Of a stretch of 64,000 bases of DNA, positions 36,141 through 49,666 are shown piece by piece (the stretch's first letter is position 1; the number at the start of each line of letters is the position of its first letter). Position numbers and translations under genes: made by a program. The notes beneath the pieces were generated by a model that worked only from the letters and a program-made list of their open reading frames with translations, ran no database searches and was not told the origin of the DNA. Location of the stretch: NCBI GenBank assembly GCA_019671005.1, contig CM033744.1, positions 586,208 through 650,207 on the forward strand, written 5' to 3'. Source of the stretch: Hibiscus mutabilis (lineage: Eukaryota > Streptophyta > Magnoliopsida > Malvales > Malvaceae).

Positions 36141-39100
36141 TTATCTTTTGAAGTTAATCAATTTGTCAATTGATGTCAACCTCCCTCTTAAGAGGAAGAA
36201 GAAAATTGCTGTAGGGAAGGATCGTAGTGTATATGTGCGATTTCAGTACGAAAGGATTACCTTATTCTGCTTTATTTGTGGAAAGTTAAGGCATGGTGAG
36301 AGTTTCTGCCCTTTGAGGTTGACGATGAATCCGAAGGATGTGGTGTTCGGGTGGGATTTGTCTATTCGTGCGGCGATCAGAAGAGGGCCGCCGGAGCCAA
36401 GTAGATGGTTGAGGGAGGAGGTTACCGGTTCTTCTCTAGCTGACGTCAGGGCTTCAATGAACGTGTATGGGCAGTTAAGGGTGCATGGGAAGTTACCGGA
36501 TATTGCAAACAAGCTTGTATCCCCACGTGGAAATATAGATGGTTTTCCGAGTGGTTTCAAGGGTCCCACTAGCGGCGAGAATGGACTATTAGGTGGTGGA
36601 CACATGGAGTTAGGATCTGACGCAGAAGATAATCCAATTACTGTACTGGTTGGTGAGGTGCCAATAGTTTCGAATAATATCGATTCTACAGCATCTGATG
36701 AGTTGAATGTGAATATGTGATATCGGCTGTCTCTGCGGGACACAACAGTCGGAGGCCATAAAGCTTATAAGCTGGAATGTCCGTAGATTGGGGAAGCCGC
36801 GGACGATTAATCGTCTCAAAAATTCTCTGAGAGGTTATAATCCCCAGCTTTTGTTTTTGATGGAAACAAAAGTGAGTGCGAGAATGATGAAACGTATACG
36901 GAAGAAGTGTGATTTTATGTTTGGGATTGATGTAGATGCTTTGGGATCATTGGGTGGTCTATCTTTAGGTTGGAAGACATTGGGATGTCACATGGAATTT
37001 ATTACGTCATTTGGTTTCGGATCAACCTTCTCCATGGTTAGTTGCGGGAGACTTTAATGAGATAGCTTTTTCGTTTGAGAAGCAAGGAGGTCGTTTACGC
37101 TCGACTAGAAATATGGATGCTTTTCGTGAGGCTCTCCATGATTGCGACCTTTGTGATTTGGGCTTTACAAGTCAATGGTATACGTAGGAAAAAGGTAGGC
37201 TTCCGATCAACAACGTTCGAGAGCACCTAGATAGGGCTGTGGCCAACCCAAATGGTGGAATTTATTTTTTGGTCACTCGGTCACTCACCTTAGCCACTCT
37301 ATTTCAGACCATTGCCCTTTGTTTGTTGAGACTGCGCATTACACTTCCAGACGCTCTATAGAGAGAAATGGTTGCTTTCATTTTGATGCGGATTGGATCC
37401 TTGAAGAGAAAGTAGGGGAGAAAGTGAAGTGTTTTTGGGAAGGTTCTTCGACCTCTGTTCCAGACAAATTAAATGGATTAGGTGATGTTTTGCAAACTTG
37501 GAACCAAAACAAAAAAAAAAGACTTCCAATGCACGAAAGAAGACTTTGCAGAAACGTCTACACGAGTTATCAGTGAGTGACCCGGATGAAGCTGTCTTAA
37601 ATGAATTAATTGAAGTCAAACTAGGCCTGAATATGGAAGCTGATAAGGAGGAGCACTATTGGGAGCAAAGGGCATGTGCTAACTGGCTTCGCCATGACGA
37701 CCGAAGTAGTCCTTTCTTTCATAGCCATGCTTCATATCGTCAGAAGAAAAATTCAGTTTCAGGTTTGTATGATAATAACGGCAATTGGATAACGAATAAC
37801 TCGAATCTTTTGGCCATGGCTAGTAATTATTTTAAGGAGATATTTTAAGTCATCGTCTCCATCTGATGCATCTTCTATATTTAATGAGGTTCAATCGAAA
37901 ATTACGATGGATATGAACAACTCACTGATGTCTCCTTTTCAACCTCAAGAAATATGGAACGCGCTCAAAGATATGGCACCGTTAAAAGCTTCTGGTTGTG
38001 ATGGCTATCCTGCACTGTTCTATCAGAAATTTTGACATGTGGTAGGGCCAGAGATTAAATCGTTTTGTTTATCGATTCTTAATGGTGAAACTGAATTGAA
38101 AAGTATAAATGACACTCAAATAGTCTTGATTCCTAAGGTAAGTCTGCCTGAAAACTTGTCCCAATTCAGACCTATTAGCCTATGTAATGTGTTATATAAA
38201 ATTGTGGCAAAGGTTCTTTCAAGCAGGCTTTCAAGAGTGCTCGATACGTGTATTGATAAATCACAAGGTGCATTTATTCCGGGAAGGCAGATATCTAACA
38301 ACGTCATTATTGCATTTGAGGTTCTGAATTCTCTACAGAAGAATTGTATAGGAAAATAAGGTTTTTTTGCTTTAAAGGCTGACATAAGGCATACGATCGT
38401 GTTGAATGGTCTTTTTTAGAGGTATGAGGTTGGGTTTTGCCGATCGATGGGTTGACTTAGTGATGCGTTGTGTATCAACGGTGACATACCCCGTTGAACT
38501 CAATGGAGAAGCCGATGATCGGTTTTGGCCTTCTTGTGGTTTGAGACAAGGGGATCCTTTGAGTCCATTCTTGTTCCTAATATGTGCGGAAGGCTTCTCA
38601 GCATTGTTAAATACAGCAAATAGACAAGGGAGTGTCAAAAGAGCCAAGATAGGCCGAAGAATATTAGAGGTTGGACATTTATTTTTCGCGGATGATAGTA
38701 TTCTATTCTGTGATGCATTTGTCCAAGGAGCAATGAATTTAAATTCGTTGATTACTGCCTATAGAAGTGTCTCTGGGCAGAGAGTAAATTTCAGTAAATC
38801 CCTTGTATTTTTGGTAGTAACGTGGTAGAAGCAACAAGAGAGCAAATTGCTAACCTTCTAGGGGTTTGGATATCCTCCAATCTGGAGAAATATTTGGGAT
38901 TGCCAACGTTGGTAGGAAGGAACAAGAAGGAGGCCTTTAGTTACTTCTTTGATCGCTTCAACAAGAAAGTAGAAAATTGAGTTCACTTCCTTTCGATGGG
39001 GGGAAAAGAGATGCTCATTAAGGTTGTTCTTCAAGCCATTCCAGTGTATGCGATGCAATGTTTCCCGCTGCCTGCTACATTGTGTCGATCCCTTGAGCAA

Positions 39101-40835
39101 ATAATGGCCAAATTTTGGTGAAGAAGTAACGGATCTCGGCAAGGTATTCATTGGTGTACATGAAGACAGCTATCTCGACAGAAATCTGCAGAAGGCCTTG
39201 GGTTTCGCGATCTTTGTCAGTTTAATGTCGCTCTTATAGCAAAACAATACTGGCATTTAATCACACAACCTCATTGTTTTCTTGCGCAAGTCCTGGAAGT
39301 GAGATATTATCCAAATTGTGATTTTATGGCTGCAGAGTTGGGTTCTCGTCCATCATACATATGGAGAAGCATTTGGAGTTCACGAGCCTTAATCGAAAAA
39401 TGATATGGTTGGCGAATTGGCTCAGGTAGTCAAGTGAACATATAGGACGAGCCATGGCTTCCTGGACCGGGAGAGGGTAGAATTATACATCGGCAAATAA
39501 ACATTCAATATACAAATGTGGTTGATCTGATAGATGTAGAGTCAAACTCCTGGAAACTTGATATTCTTGAAGATTTGTTTGATGAAGGTTGTAGGGTTTG
39601 GATACGTTGCATTCCATTGTTAAGATCAGGTTTGCAAGATGAAATAGTTTGGAGATACGATGACACTGGTAATTATTCGGTGAAGAGTGGCTACAGACTG
39701 TTGTGAGATGAGAGTTTGCATGACCAGTATGCTACATCAGAAGCTCAGGATAATATGCACGCCAGATTTTACAATGATATGTGGATTGTCTATTTGCCTT
39801 CTAAGATTAAGATTATTATGTGTGGGATTGCTAACAATTTCCTTCCAACATTTGATAATCTGCAGCGTACAAGGTTAAACGTACAAAGTGTCTGCCCTAT
39901 GTGTCATTCCTCGATTGAAACTGTTGAGCACTTGTGAAGAGATTGTTTTTATGTGCATGAACTACTGAATGCTTTGGGTGTGCCTACCTTCCAAGGACCA
40001 ACATTCAACCGTTGGTTTGTTTAGCTAGCCAATTATTTCTGCTCTCTCACTGTGTACAACAGTTTGCGTCTAATGGTAGGCTTTTGGGCTGTCTGGTTCA
40101 CGAGAAATAAAGTGGTACATGAAGGTATTGTCGCATCGGTGGCGGATAGTGTGAGTTTTGTACAGGCTTTTCTCATAGAGCATAGTTCAATCTGTGCGAA
40201 GGTGGAGATTAATCATGTGACTCATTCAGTCTTTTGGCAAGCTTCTTCTGAGAATGTTATTAAAATGAACTTTGACTCATCTTATAATATCCAGGAAAAG
40301 CATCAACATCAGGGATAATAGGGCGAAATGATTGTGGAGATATCATGGCTGCTTGTTCAATCCCTCATTCTAATGTGGCAGATACTTTTGTGGCCGAGGC
40401 TCTAGCCTGTTTGCAGGCAGTTCAGTTGGGTTTCAGGAACGGTAATTAAAAAGGTGTCAACAACAGCCCACGACAAATCCATCATCAATCCTATTGTCCA
40501 TGATATTCGAATAGCTGCTGGAGACTTTGACTTTATCACCCGTAGATAAGCCAACAATGTTGCACATGTTATTGCCCGTGAGTATCGTTTCAACCAGAAT
40601 TCCAACTATTGGATTGAAGAAGCCCCAGCAAATGCTAATTTGGATAGAGAGCGCCATTATTAGGTTCTGGTTTATCTTGGATATTTTATGATCTGCATTC
40701 CGAGTATTTTCAGTTTTGAGATGGCTGGTTGGTATCAACTGCATACCAGGGTGGTTACCTTGGTTGGTTAGATAGCTTGTCATGATGTATTATGATACCA
40801 TTTTCTCAATACTTAATCAAACCAGTTGACTTCAA
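36140..40835 (+). mobile_element. 5'-truncated, decayed LINE with RNase H domain
   Basis: The element starts inside ORF1 with a DUF4283/zf-CCHC_4-type end (VYVRFQYERITLFC, CCHC knuckle CFICGKLRHGESFC at about 36269). ORF2 follows: endonuclease from about 36758 (KLISWNVRRLGKP, LFLMETKV), reverse transcriptase from about 37950 ([62 protein letters not shown] and FADD at 38685-38696), zf-RVT near 39660-39940 (NYSVKSGYRLL, CPMCHSSIETVEHL) and a C-terminal plant-type RNase H (MNFDSSYN, AEALACLQAV) near 40260-40440. A TTCAAAAAAA tail closes it near 40840. Several frameshifts and stops show it is inactive. Confidence 0.85.
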
Positions 40836-42179
40836 AAAAATTATAATTTCATCCATTTATTTTAAAGATTGCACATGTTAACAGCTACTAATTAATATAT
40901 CTAAATAAACAATTAATCTAATCTATTTTATTTATTTATTTAAAATTAGAGGTTTCATGATTATGGGAAAATCAAGGTTTTTTTTTTTTGTATTTCCTTT
41001 ACTATATAAACTAGTTGTTGAGATAAGATAATGACAAGGATTTTAGTAGTTTTTTTAATTTATATAAATATATATTAATTAAAGTCCATGACATATGTAA
41101 CAAGAAAGTAGAAACTGAAACAAGGCTTAAGTAATTGCAAAACCACATCACGTGGCATTGAAAACCAATAATAATAATGTCAATTTCTTTTATGTGTCCT
41201 TGTATTATCCATAAGTTTTGGGTTTAGTCTTTAAACTCTAATTCGGTCATTTTTAATCCTTTTACTTTTCCGATGTTAGAATTACAGTCTTGACCCAAAC
41301 TATATCTATTAAACTAAATTAAGGAATAATAGAAGAAATTGACCTAATAGTAATATTTACACTAAATTTAAGTTGTCAGTTGACACATAGTTTCGAGTTT
41401 CGAACAATCTATACACCTTTATGAAAAAAATAATTATATATATATATATATATATTAAGATGAAGCTATACAATTTTTCAGAGACTAAAATTGAATAATA
41501 AAATTTTGAGGGGTAAAAGAAGCAATTGTACCATTATAACAATTTATAATTTTTCATATTTTGAAGTCATAGAAATTTTACCATTTTAAGGGAGCAGCCT
41601 CTACTTGCCCCTGACATCGTTTAGCCCTCGAACTACACTTATATTCCTGCTTTCGTACATAACTTTTTCTTATTCACTTTAACACTTAAAACTATTATTT
41701 TTTCAGTTTAATCCAGCAAACTTAACAACATTTTAAAAAAGTGTGCTATGTCGACTAATAAGTAATAACAACACTACATTTTTGCCTATAAATGTCATAG
41801 ATTAAATTATTTGTCACGTGTTACGTTTTCATTTGCTGATTTTTTTGGATTTTTTATTAAATGCCATTACGGGAGTAAATAGAAATAAAATGTAATTTAT
41901 GTACCAAAATCTATTAAAAAAAGTTTAGGTATCAAAATGAGAAAAAGGAACAGCTTAGGGGTTAAATTATATATTAAGCCTTAAAGTAAACTGCTAAAGT
42001 AGATTTGGTCCAAGTCTGACTGAACCAGAAGTGGATTTGGATTTGTATTGAAAAGTTCTTAATTGCAATTAATTAATTAATTAAAATTCCAAATCTAAAT
42101 CCAGCTTTGCTGACACTTAAAAAACACAATAGTTGTCGGTTGCCAAATTCGCGCGTGGGAGGGACGCGAACTATAGGTA

Positions 42180-42690
42180 GAAAAGGTTCAATGTAAATCC
42201 GTAATGTTTTTAATGTTAAAAAATATCTTTAATGTTTGAGTAAATTGTCACATTGGACCTTATTCGTTTTTTAAAATAATTTAACTCTTGACGTTTTATT
42301 TTAGGTCAAAATAGCTCATTTACGAATAAAAGTTGTTAGTCAACTGACAATAAATAACTTGAAATGACTTGACAGAATGACACTTCAGAAGAAAAAATAT
42401 TTTATATAATTTTATAAAATTATTTTTTGATTGATGTATTATTTTGTAAAGTCAGCATATTTGGTTATATGACATTGTTATCGCGACGTGCACTATTATG
42501 TAAGTTTCTCATATTCTTTTAAGTCATTTACCGTTGATTGACTAATATTTTTATTCGCAGAATGACTATTTTAACTCAAAATAAAAAAAATTGTGGGTTA
42601 AATTATTTCAAAAAAGAGTATAAATCAAAATAATAATTCAGTCAAACGTTAAAAGTATTTTTTAACATTATGTCATACTACCAACTCCCT
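42180..42690. mobile_element. TIR element, MITE-like
   Basis: AATGTTAAAAAATATCTTTA near the left end matches the reverse complement of TAAAAGTATTTTTTAACATT near the right end, and the inverted similarity continues inward (AAAATAATTTAAC; TTTTCGTTAGTCAACTGAC-like arms). The exact ends and target duplication are unclear. Confidence 0.5.
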
Positions 42691-43364
42691 TGTTTTATTT
42701 GTTTGTATGTCCATATATTATTCCTAAAAATAGTATTTCAACATATTAATAATTATTCCGGATGGATATTCACTTATTCAGTACTATTAATATTTTTGTT
42801 GTTGTAACGTATGAAAGAACGTAAGTTTGAACATATTTAAATATGTATGATACATAAATCTTTATATATATTTATATATCACCTTAACATTTATGTTTTA
42901 TTATTTATATTTTATAATCACATCATAATTAAAATAATGAGATAATTAATATTTAGTTCCACTACATTTTCAACACTCATTATCAGCGCGTCTGTTTCGG
43001 GTGCTTCCATTTATGGCGCTGACTAGGCAAGTCGCACCTAAGCAAGTAAAAGCACTCATCAGACCGACTAAAAATATACTTGAGGACAAACCAATAGGAA
43101 TTTTTTTTTTAAAATGGAATAAGTATTGGCCGTCTATTCTTGTATTTTTTTATAACCGTTTATATCAAATTTATTAGTTGATAAATTAAATCAAATACTA
43201 CAGTAAATTATTATGAGACGATTATCTTAATTCAATTGTTTTATTCACAAGTACATCATAATTTAAAAATATGACATTTAAAAAAAATTAGTGTCTCATC
43301 TCACGAACAAAATCATGTTCATTTTCGGTGCTCGTTTCTATGTTCAACACAGAAAACAATAATT

Positions 43365-43505
43365 CTAAGCCCTAACTTTATATTTTAAATCCTAAATCAT
43401 AAACCCTAAAAATATACCTTACTGCAGTTCCCTAAACCTAACCCCAACCCGGCCTTTAACACTAAGCCTTAACCCTAATCTTAAACTATAAACCTAATTT
43501 TTAAG
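43365..43505 (-). repeat. Degenerate telomere-like repeat block
   Basis: CCCTAA-related words (AAGCCCTAAC, TAAACCCTAAAA, CCCTAAACCTAACCC, TTAACCCTAATC) are clustered here. Confidence 0.5.
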
Positions 43506-44072
43506 GTGAGGGATTAAATAAAGACACCAAAAAACATAATATATTTATTACTCATCTCACTAAATTAAATGATTGTAGATTCGTATTTAATTGCCTTTTC
43601 AAAAGTTTTAATTATCGTTAATTTGTATTTTATGTATAAAAAAATAAGACTTGTGCTAATTTCTTTAAAAGATTTATATTATATGAACTATTTCTTTAAG
43701 CTTAAGATCTCAGAGTTCGTCTCTTATATTGTGTAAATTATGTGTACAGTCATTTCTGTTTATTTATTTTAATTTTAAGTAATATATGTCTTATCTAGAG
43801 TTATTTTAGTTTATATTATGATATATTTTCGTTACCGATATAATTGTTATTTGAAATATATTATTTATAATTACAATAATAATAATAAATTACTTGTCAT
43901 AATTGAAAAAAAATAAAAAAATAAGTGCACATGATAAAAACAACAAACACTAAATATAAAGATAATTGAAGAAATGTACTTCTCATGCTTCACGACTGTT
44001 TAATTTAAATATTAAATATATTTTACATTTACATTATTATATAAAAAATCGAGTGAGTAAATATGCAAAAGT

Positions 44073-44105
<33 letters not shown>

Positions 44106-44108
44106 GTA

Positions 44109-44904
44109 AGGGTAAATTCTGCCATACGTCACTCAATTATTAATAATATATAGATGGGTCATCCAATTTCAAAATGGTTACAAATGAGTAACTAAATCAG
44201 TCGATTGTTACATACATGTCCATGGACCGTTAAATATTAGAAGGCTTTCTGACGTGGAATATTTTACACATTAAAAATAAAAGATTTTAGAGAGTTACAA
44301 TTATATCACTCAATTAATTGATTATAACAATCAAATCACTCAAATAATTTATTATGACAAACATATCATGTGGCACCGCGTCATCTGTAGTATACAGTGG
44401 CCGATGAACCTTAAATCTCACGTAAGATTCACACCGATCTCCTCATTCTATTATTCAAATTAGATTTATGAGAATCTCCCTTTTAAAGCCTTAAAATCAC
44501 CGCAAAAACTTTTTGAACCTCAATCTACATTATCAATCGTTAGACCATGTCTCAAGATATGTTATTCATCTCACCAACAACAACCTTCCATTGTTTGAAT
44601 CGTCAAATTGAGCCCAGGTCTTTGAGAAGCGAATAACCGAAATAGTTTTTTTTTTAAAAAAAATAATTGAGTAACTTGTTTGTAACTTTTTAAAATTAAG
44701 TGATCTATTTATAACCTTACTAATAATTAGGTGACCCATTTATAATATTACTAATAATTGGATGACATGCTGTTTCATTTTAATGACCCAATAAATTGTT
44801 TGTAACTGACATTTAATTATGTGATTCGTTTGTAAATTTTTAAGATTATGTAGCTCAGTTATAATTTTATTAATAATTAAGTCACATTATATAATTCATC
44901 CTAA
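44109..44904. mobile_element. MULE-like TIR element
   Basis: Left GGGTAAATTCTGCCATACGT and the sequence after it (CACTCAATTATTAATAATAT) match the reverse complement of the right end (ATTAATAATTAAGTCACATT...TTCATCC). TGGGTCATCCAATTT-like and GGTGACCCATTT-like arms add internal inverted similarity. I could not match a target duplication. There is no transposase. Confidence 0.55.
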
Positions 44905-45429
44905 ATTCCTAATAATATTATTCTTCTTGTAAAATATTATTTTATTTTGGATTGATATTTATTTTATATTATTTTAATCCATTTCGTGCAAGGGGAGAAA
45001 AAAAAGCATAAGCTATACAAACTGTAATTAAATTTCCAGCAAATTCAAATCAAGTAAGTCGGTCAACTCAGCTTTATAAAGTTAGATGAAGCACATTCTA
45101 TAGACTTACAAATTCAATGTTTGGTACCTTCAATTTCTTTGACTTACTATTAATTATCACACAACAAACATTAAAATCATGTCTGGTCCAAAAAAAACAA
45201 TGTCATAATTTTAAAATAAGTAAATATCCTTAATATAAATTGCTATGATGACTTGCTTGGGATTTTGCATTTGTTTATTTTACGTGAATTTTGTTCAATT
45301 AATTGTGGCAATGGTTTATACAAATTAATGAATTAATAATTGACTACATCGTCAACTATTAGTTGGTTTAGCGGCATGTATCGTTAATTCCATTAAGTAA
45401 GGTTTTAAATTTTTACGTCGTGAATGAAA

Positions 45430-45850
45430 CAAATTAATTTGAAAGAGTAAATCGATCCGGACCATTGATTGAGTGGGAGCTCAACTATAAATAGAGAGCC
45501 TCCCACTCTCATTTGTATCATCCAACCATCTCATTCTATTCATTCTCTCATTTGAGAAGTGTAATAAGACTCTGAGGCATTTACTCTATTTCTCCTCTTG
45601 TTCTTTCAATTGTCTTCGTTTCCAAAGCTCTTCGAGCTAGTTGCCTCTCGAGTGGCCAAGAGTAGCCACCATAGTGCTTAAAGCGCTTCCGCATCCATCG
45701 AAGCCTGGAGGGCTTGTCCGAGCCGTTGCCGAGCAGGAGTACTCGCAAGGCTGGTTGAAGGCTTACTTAGGCACGAGAATCGACCGATTAGCGTCAAGGG
45801 CGTCTAAGGCCGCACGGATCACTAGGGTTGAGCCCTAGCCCCGTGACATG
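45430..45850 (+). mobile_element. Probable LTR-retrotransposon fragment (LTR/leader)
   Basis: A TATAAATA box at 45486-45493 is followed by a pyrimidine-rich leader and then a GC-rich stretch with GCTTGTCCGAGCCG, unlike its AT-rich neighbours. This promoter-plus-leader arrangement resembles an LTR R/U5 region. A 65-codon open frame inside (45641-45838) has no recognisable domain. A short gene or ncRNA promoter is the alternative. Confidence 0.35.
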
Positions 45851-46876
45851 ATGAATTTCTACAATATAGAATCCGAATCACTAGATCATGTGGCATGGTT
45901 ATAAATAATGTTAATAGACTAAAGACATTTGTTATTATAATAATTATTGAAATAAACACGTAATTCATATTTTTTTTGAATTAGGTGCAAATGATTAATT
46001 AATTGAAAAAAATCTTAAACTGGTAAATTAAATAATCCTGAATAATTGCATGCTTTGTACATCAGTTAAGTTAATCCAAATATAGTTAATGATTTCTTTG
46101 GACATAAATTTAAAATTAACTACTCATTTGGATAAAACTAAAAGCCTTAACAAAACAAATATATAAAATTTAATGTTTTTTATTGTTGTATTGTCACACA
46201 ATTAATAGTCAACTTCCCATATTTATTAATTTATTGGTAATTATTGAGAGTGCATGAACCTTGCTAAACATGGAAAGTGTGTTCAATGTGGGATATTTAA
46301 GTCAATTATACATTATATCAAGGTGGGAAAATTTGAGAATTTAGAGGGAAAAGGGTTCATTTTGCAGTGTATATAAGTCAAGTATACATAGCTTTTTCAA
46401 TTAAATTTAGAAAAAAAAAACCCATTGACTTAATACTTTTTAATTTTTAATGGTTTATATTATAATTTAGGCAAGAAAATTATCTGATATACAAGTTACA
46501 TAAAGTTTATAAAAATTTATCTATTCTAGCTTCCAGGGCTTAGAATTTATAAAGTTTATGTTTTATGATTTAGAATTCATGTCTTATGTTTATAATTTAA
46601 AGTTTAGATTTTAATATTTATAATTTTTAGCTTAGAGATTTAGATTATTATAATTTAAAAACAAAGAATTATTTATTTTTTACACTATTTGTGTATAAAA
46701 ATCGCTTTGCATTGTATATAAATATTTTTTTATAAAAATTATGAGAACAATGTTTAAATAAAAACACATATTTAAGCGTGCTAACATGAACAGAGACACA
46801 AATATAAGTCATACGACAACACTTGCATATATATATATATATATATTTGACAGAAGACAACACGTGTATATATGAT
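45851..46876. other. AT-rich intergenic DNA
   Basis: No gene or RNA recognised. A TTTAGAAT-type drift at 46540-46650 and a short (TA)n at about 46828-46847 are the only patterns. Confidence 0.45.
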
Positions 46877-47488
46877 AGGGGTGTTTAAGATTACCCGCTC
46901 CGAAATTACCGGATTTTTTTAATGAAAATACCCAATTTTCGGGGTTGGGTATCCGACCCGTTATTTTTTTGGGTATTCGGGTTGGGCCCGGGTCACTAAA
47001 TGTCCCTTAACCGGGTACCCGACTACCCGATACCCCAGTTTGTATATTATTTTTTATTTATATTTTTTTTTCATTTTTGACTCTTGAGTTTATATTTTAT
47101 TACTTTTTTGTCTCACTCTGATATCTAAATTATTACGGTACGTGTTATATGGTGCACTTTTATTGTATGCCAAGGATTAGGGGCAGTGGACAATGGCACC
47201 ATCAAATTGGAATAACTTAATTTTCGTTATTAAAATAAAAAAATGGTTATATTTTATAGTTTAGATGAAAAAATTTTATGCTTATAATTTTTCGTACAAT
47301 TATACTTAGAAGAGAATAAAAAATACCAATGATTTTAATTATTTCATTTAAAATGCAACGGTATTAAAAAAAAATATAATTTCGGGTACTCTACTACCAG
47401 AATCAACAGGTACTCAGATTTTTTAGATACTCGATTTTCATAGGCTGAATAACAGGCGGAAGTTTTAGTATCTAAAAATGAACACCCC
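46877..47488. mobile_element. Putative hAT-like MITE
   Basis: The start GGGGTGTTTAAGATTACCCG and the end ...AAAAATGAACACCCCG form imperfect inverted termini. The interior has GGGTATCCGACCCG, GGGTATTCGGGTTGGGCCC and GGGTACCCGACTACCCG clusters near the left and related GGGTACTC words near the right. No clean target duplication was found. Confidence 0.4.
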
Positions 47489-48677
47489 GATATTTGCATA
47501 TACTTCTATCACTCAATAAAAAATATAAATATTATATTTATAATCATAAGTATACGAACCAAAACAATTAACCCCATGATTCATGAATCTAAAAACACAC
47601 AACAGAATTTAAACTGAAACACTTTCGGTATTCCATTAAAATTCCATGATTCTCTTCAGATTAAAAACAAAAACAAAAACCTTGAAAGAACAACAAAGTG
47701 AAATGAAATCTTGAAGGTTTTGTCGCCGACACAATCAAAATTTTCCATTGCTTTTCTTTTTAGGGACATATTCTCCACACGTTTCCACTCATCTTTCCCG
47801 GAAAATTTAAAAAGAAAACTCAGAAAAAGTCTCGAAAACTTCAATATTTTCCCATTTACTTTCAACTTCACTGCGAGATCCAAAGTGCAGTAATATAAAA
47901 AAAACAATATTTTAACCACGTGATGCAAATATTTTCCATTTTTATTATTTGGTAAATAGTAACCGAGTTGACAAAACAAATATTCAAGTACCATAAATAT
48001 ATGATTTAAATTTTTTAAAAATTTATAAAATGACTGAATTCAGTGTTCTGAATTAATCGAATATCAATTTATTTAACCAATCACGAAATGTTTTATATAA
48101 GATAAAATTAAATATAAGATATGATTATTTTATGCCTTGAAAACGAAATAAAAGAGCTTCACAAATATTTCTATACTAAAACCAAAATTTTATATAAAAA
48201 AACCAATATCTTTTAATCACCCAACAGTAATCTGAGCATGATTTGAATCATGGTTTCCATGTTAATTTACAATAATTTTATCATTTCAATTATATCTTTG
48301 TTTAATTTAACTGGATTGTATTGCACTCACAATATGAATTAACAAAAATATATTATAAAAGATCATATATTTAAAAATTATTTAAAAGATGATTATAGAT
48401 CAAACGATAAAAGAACCCAACAAGTGTCATAGTAGAAAAACGAATGATATTCATCACAGGAGGCACGGGTTCAAATCGATTTGTCTACAAGGTGTATGCA
48501 CATTGTCAAAAGGTTAAGAATATGTATGAACATATACTACCTTATAATCACCTTTAGACTATTGAAAAAATCAAATGATAAAAGATTTGTATATGAAATC
48601 ATTAGCTGTATGTCTAAATCCTAATCAATGTTTTATAATTATCTTATTTAAGATAATACATCATTTAAAAGAAAAAT
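47489..48677. other. AT-rich intergenic DNA
   Basis: Short open frames on both strands near 47660-47990 are shadows of each other with no domain. No gene is supported. Confidence 0.45.
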
Positions 48678-48830
48678 TGTAACACCTCTTTCCCGACGAG
48701 TCAGAGATATCACAAAACATTTATAAAACCCTCTATAATTATTGGTATCGATAAATGTAGAGAATTTTACAAATGTTTTGTGATATCTCTGACTCGTATT
48801 CAGTGATGGATACGGGAGAGAGGTGTTACA
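48678..48830. mobile_element. 153-bp foldback element with LTR-like TG...CA ends
   Basis: It begins TGTAACACCTCTTTCCCG and ends GGGAGAGAGGTGTTACA. The inner arms ACGAGTCAGAGATATCACAA and TTGTGATATCTCTGACTCGT are exact reverse complements. A perfect 5-bp duplication AAAAT flanks it at 48673-48677 and 48831-48835. The terminal sequence resembles the 5' end of plant gypsy LTRs, here present twice head-to-head. Confidence 0.8.
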
Positions 48831-48835
48831 AAAAT

Positions 48836-49666
48836 ATTTTAATAGGGACGAACCTAAAATTTTATGTTAAAGGAAACTTATAAATTTTTAGGAGGGACGA
48901 ATTTATAAAATTTCAGCGGGGCGAAAATAGATTTTTAATAAAAAATACATAGAAAATTTATAAAACTTTATAAGTCATATACGAATTTCAAAATTCTATA
49001 AGGGGCGACCTCTCCCTCCAGCTCTTCTCGGTCCATCCCTGATTCTAATAATTTAACAATTGAGTTGATACTCTGTTATAAAAAAATTATATGTCCCTTT
49101 TGGATATCAAACACTAAAAAATAAATCCTACCAGCTAACTCTAAATCTTAAAAATTAAACCTTAAACATAATTTTTTTAATATTAAAACATACATAAGAG
49201 CAAAAAAATAGAAAATTTCCATTCACTGTATTATACCAACTAGTCATAATTTTAAAATAAATATAAATTATTAAAAAATATTTTCCATTAATGCATAAGT
49301 ATAACCCTAAATTTATATGTAATAATAAAATATTTAAACATACAAATGAGGTTGTTTTTGTTGGTTTACACACCAAAATGAACCCCACTTTCAACCGTGG
49401 CGCGTGAAGCACGCTCTTAACTAAAAAAAATACCGAGTGGGATACGAGGAAATTGACAGGTGAGTTTCCCGGGGATTTTCTAAAACCTTCAACTCTCCCT
49501 GCTATTAGTATTTAATACTCACTGCCCTCACTTCTTTCATCACCAAACGATCAAAGATTTTCCTTTTTGCATAATTTTCCGAGAAAAAAAACCCCAAGTC
49601 TTTGTTTGGCTTAGAATTTTGACCGAATCAACAACACTGGGTTTTCAAAACCACAAAACGAAAACA
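48836..49666 (+). promoter_or_regulatory. Upstream region and 5' UTR of the IQM gene
   Basis: Intergenic DNA leading into the IQM gene. A likely 5' UTR begins around 49500-49560 (CTCACTTCTTTCATCACC). No TATA box can be assigned with confidence. Confidence 0.45.

Larger units (their letters stand above)
40836..44108. other. AT-rich intergenic DNA with small repeats
   Basis: Contains a (TA)n at about 41436-41455, the TIR element at 42180-42690, a telomere-like patch at 43365-43505 and an (AAT)n run at about 44075-44105. No gene is supported. Confidence 0.5.

Noticed and set aside
36243..36743. 166-codon minus-strand frame
   Set aside because: Shadow of the LINE ORF1 end on the plus strand, which has a clear CCHC knuckle.
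41200..41995. Possible further TIR element with '...ATATTAAGCC' end
   Set aside because: Wording resembles MULE-type ends, but no matching opposite end or target duplication was found.
45641..45838. 65-codon open frame in the GC-rich LTR-like fragment
   Set aside because: No homology recognised, and the surroundings look like retroelement leader DNA.
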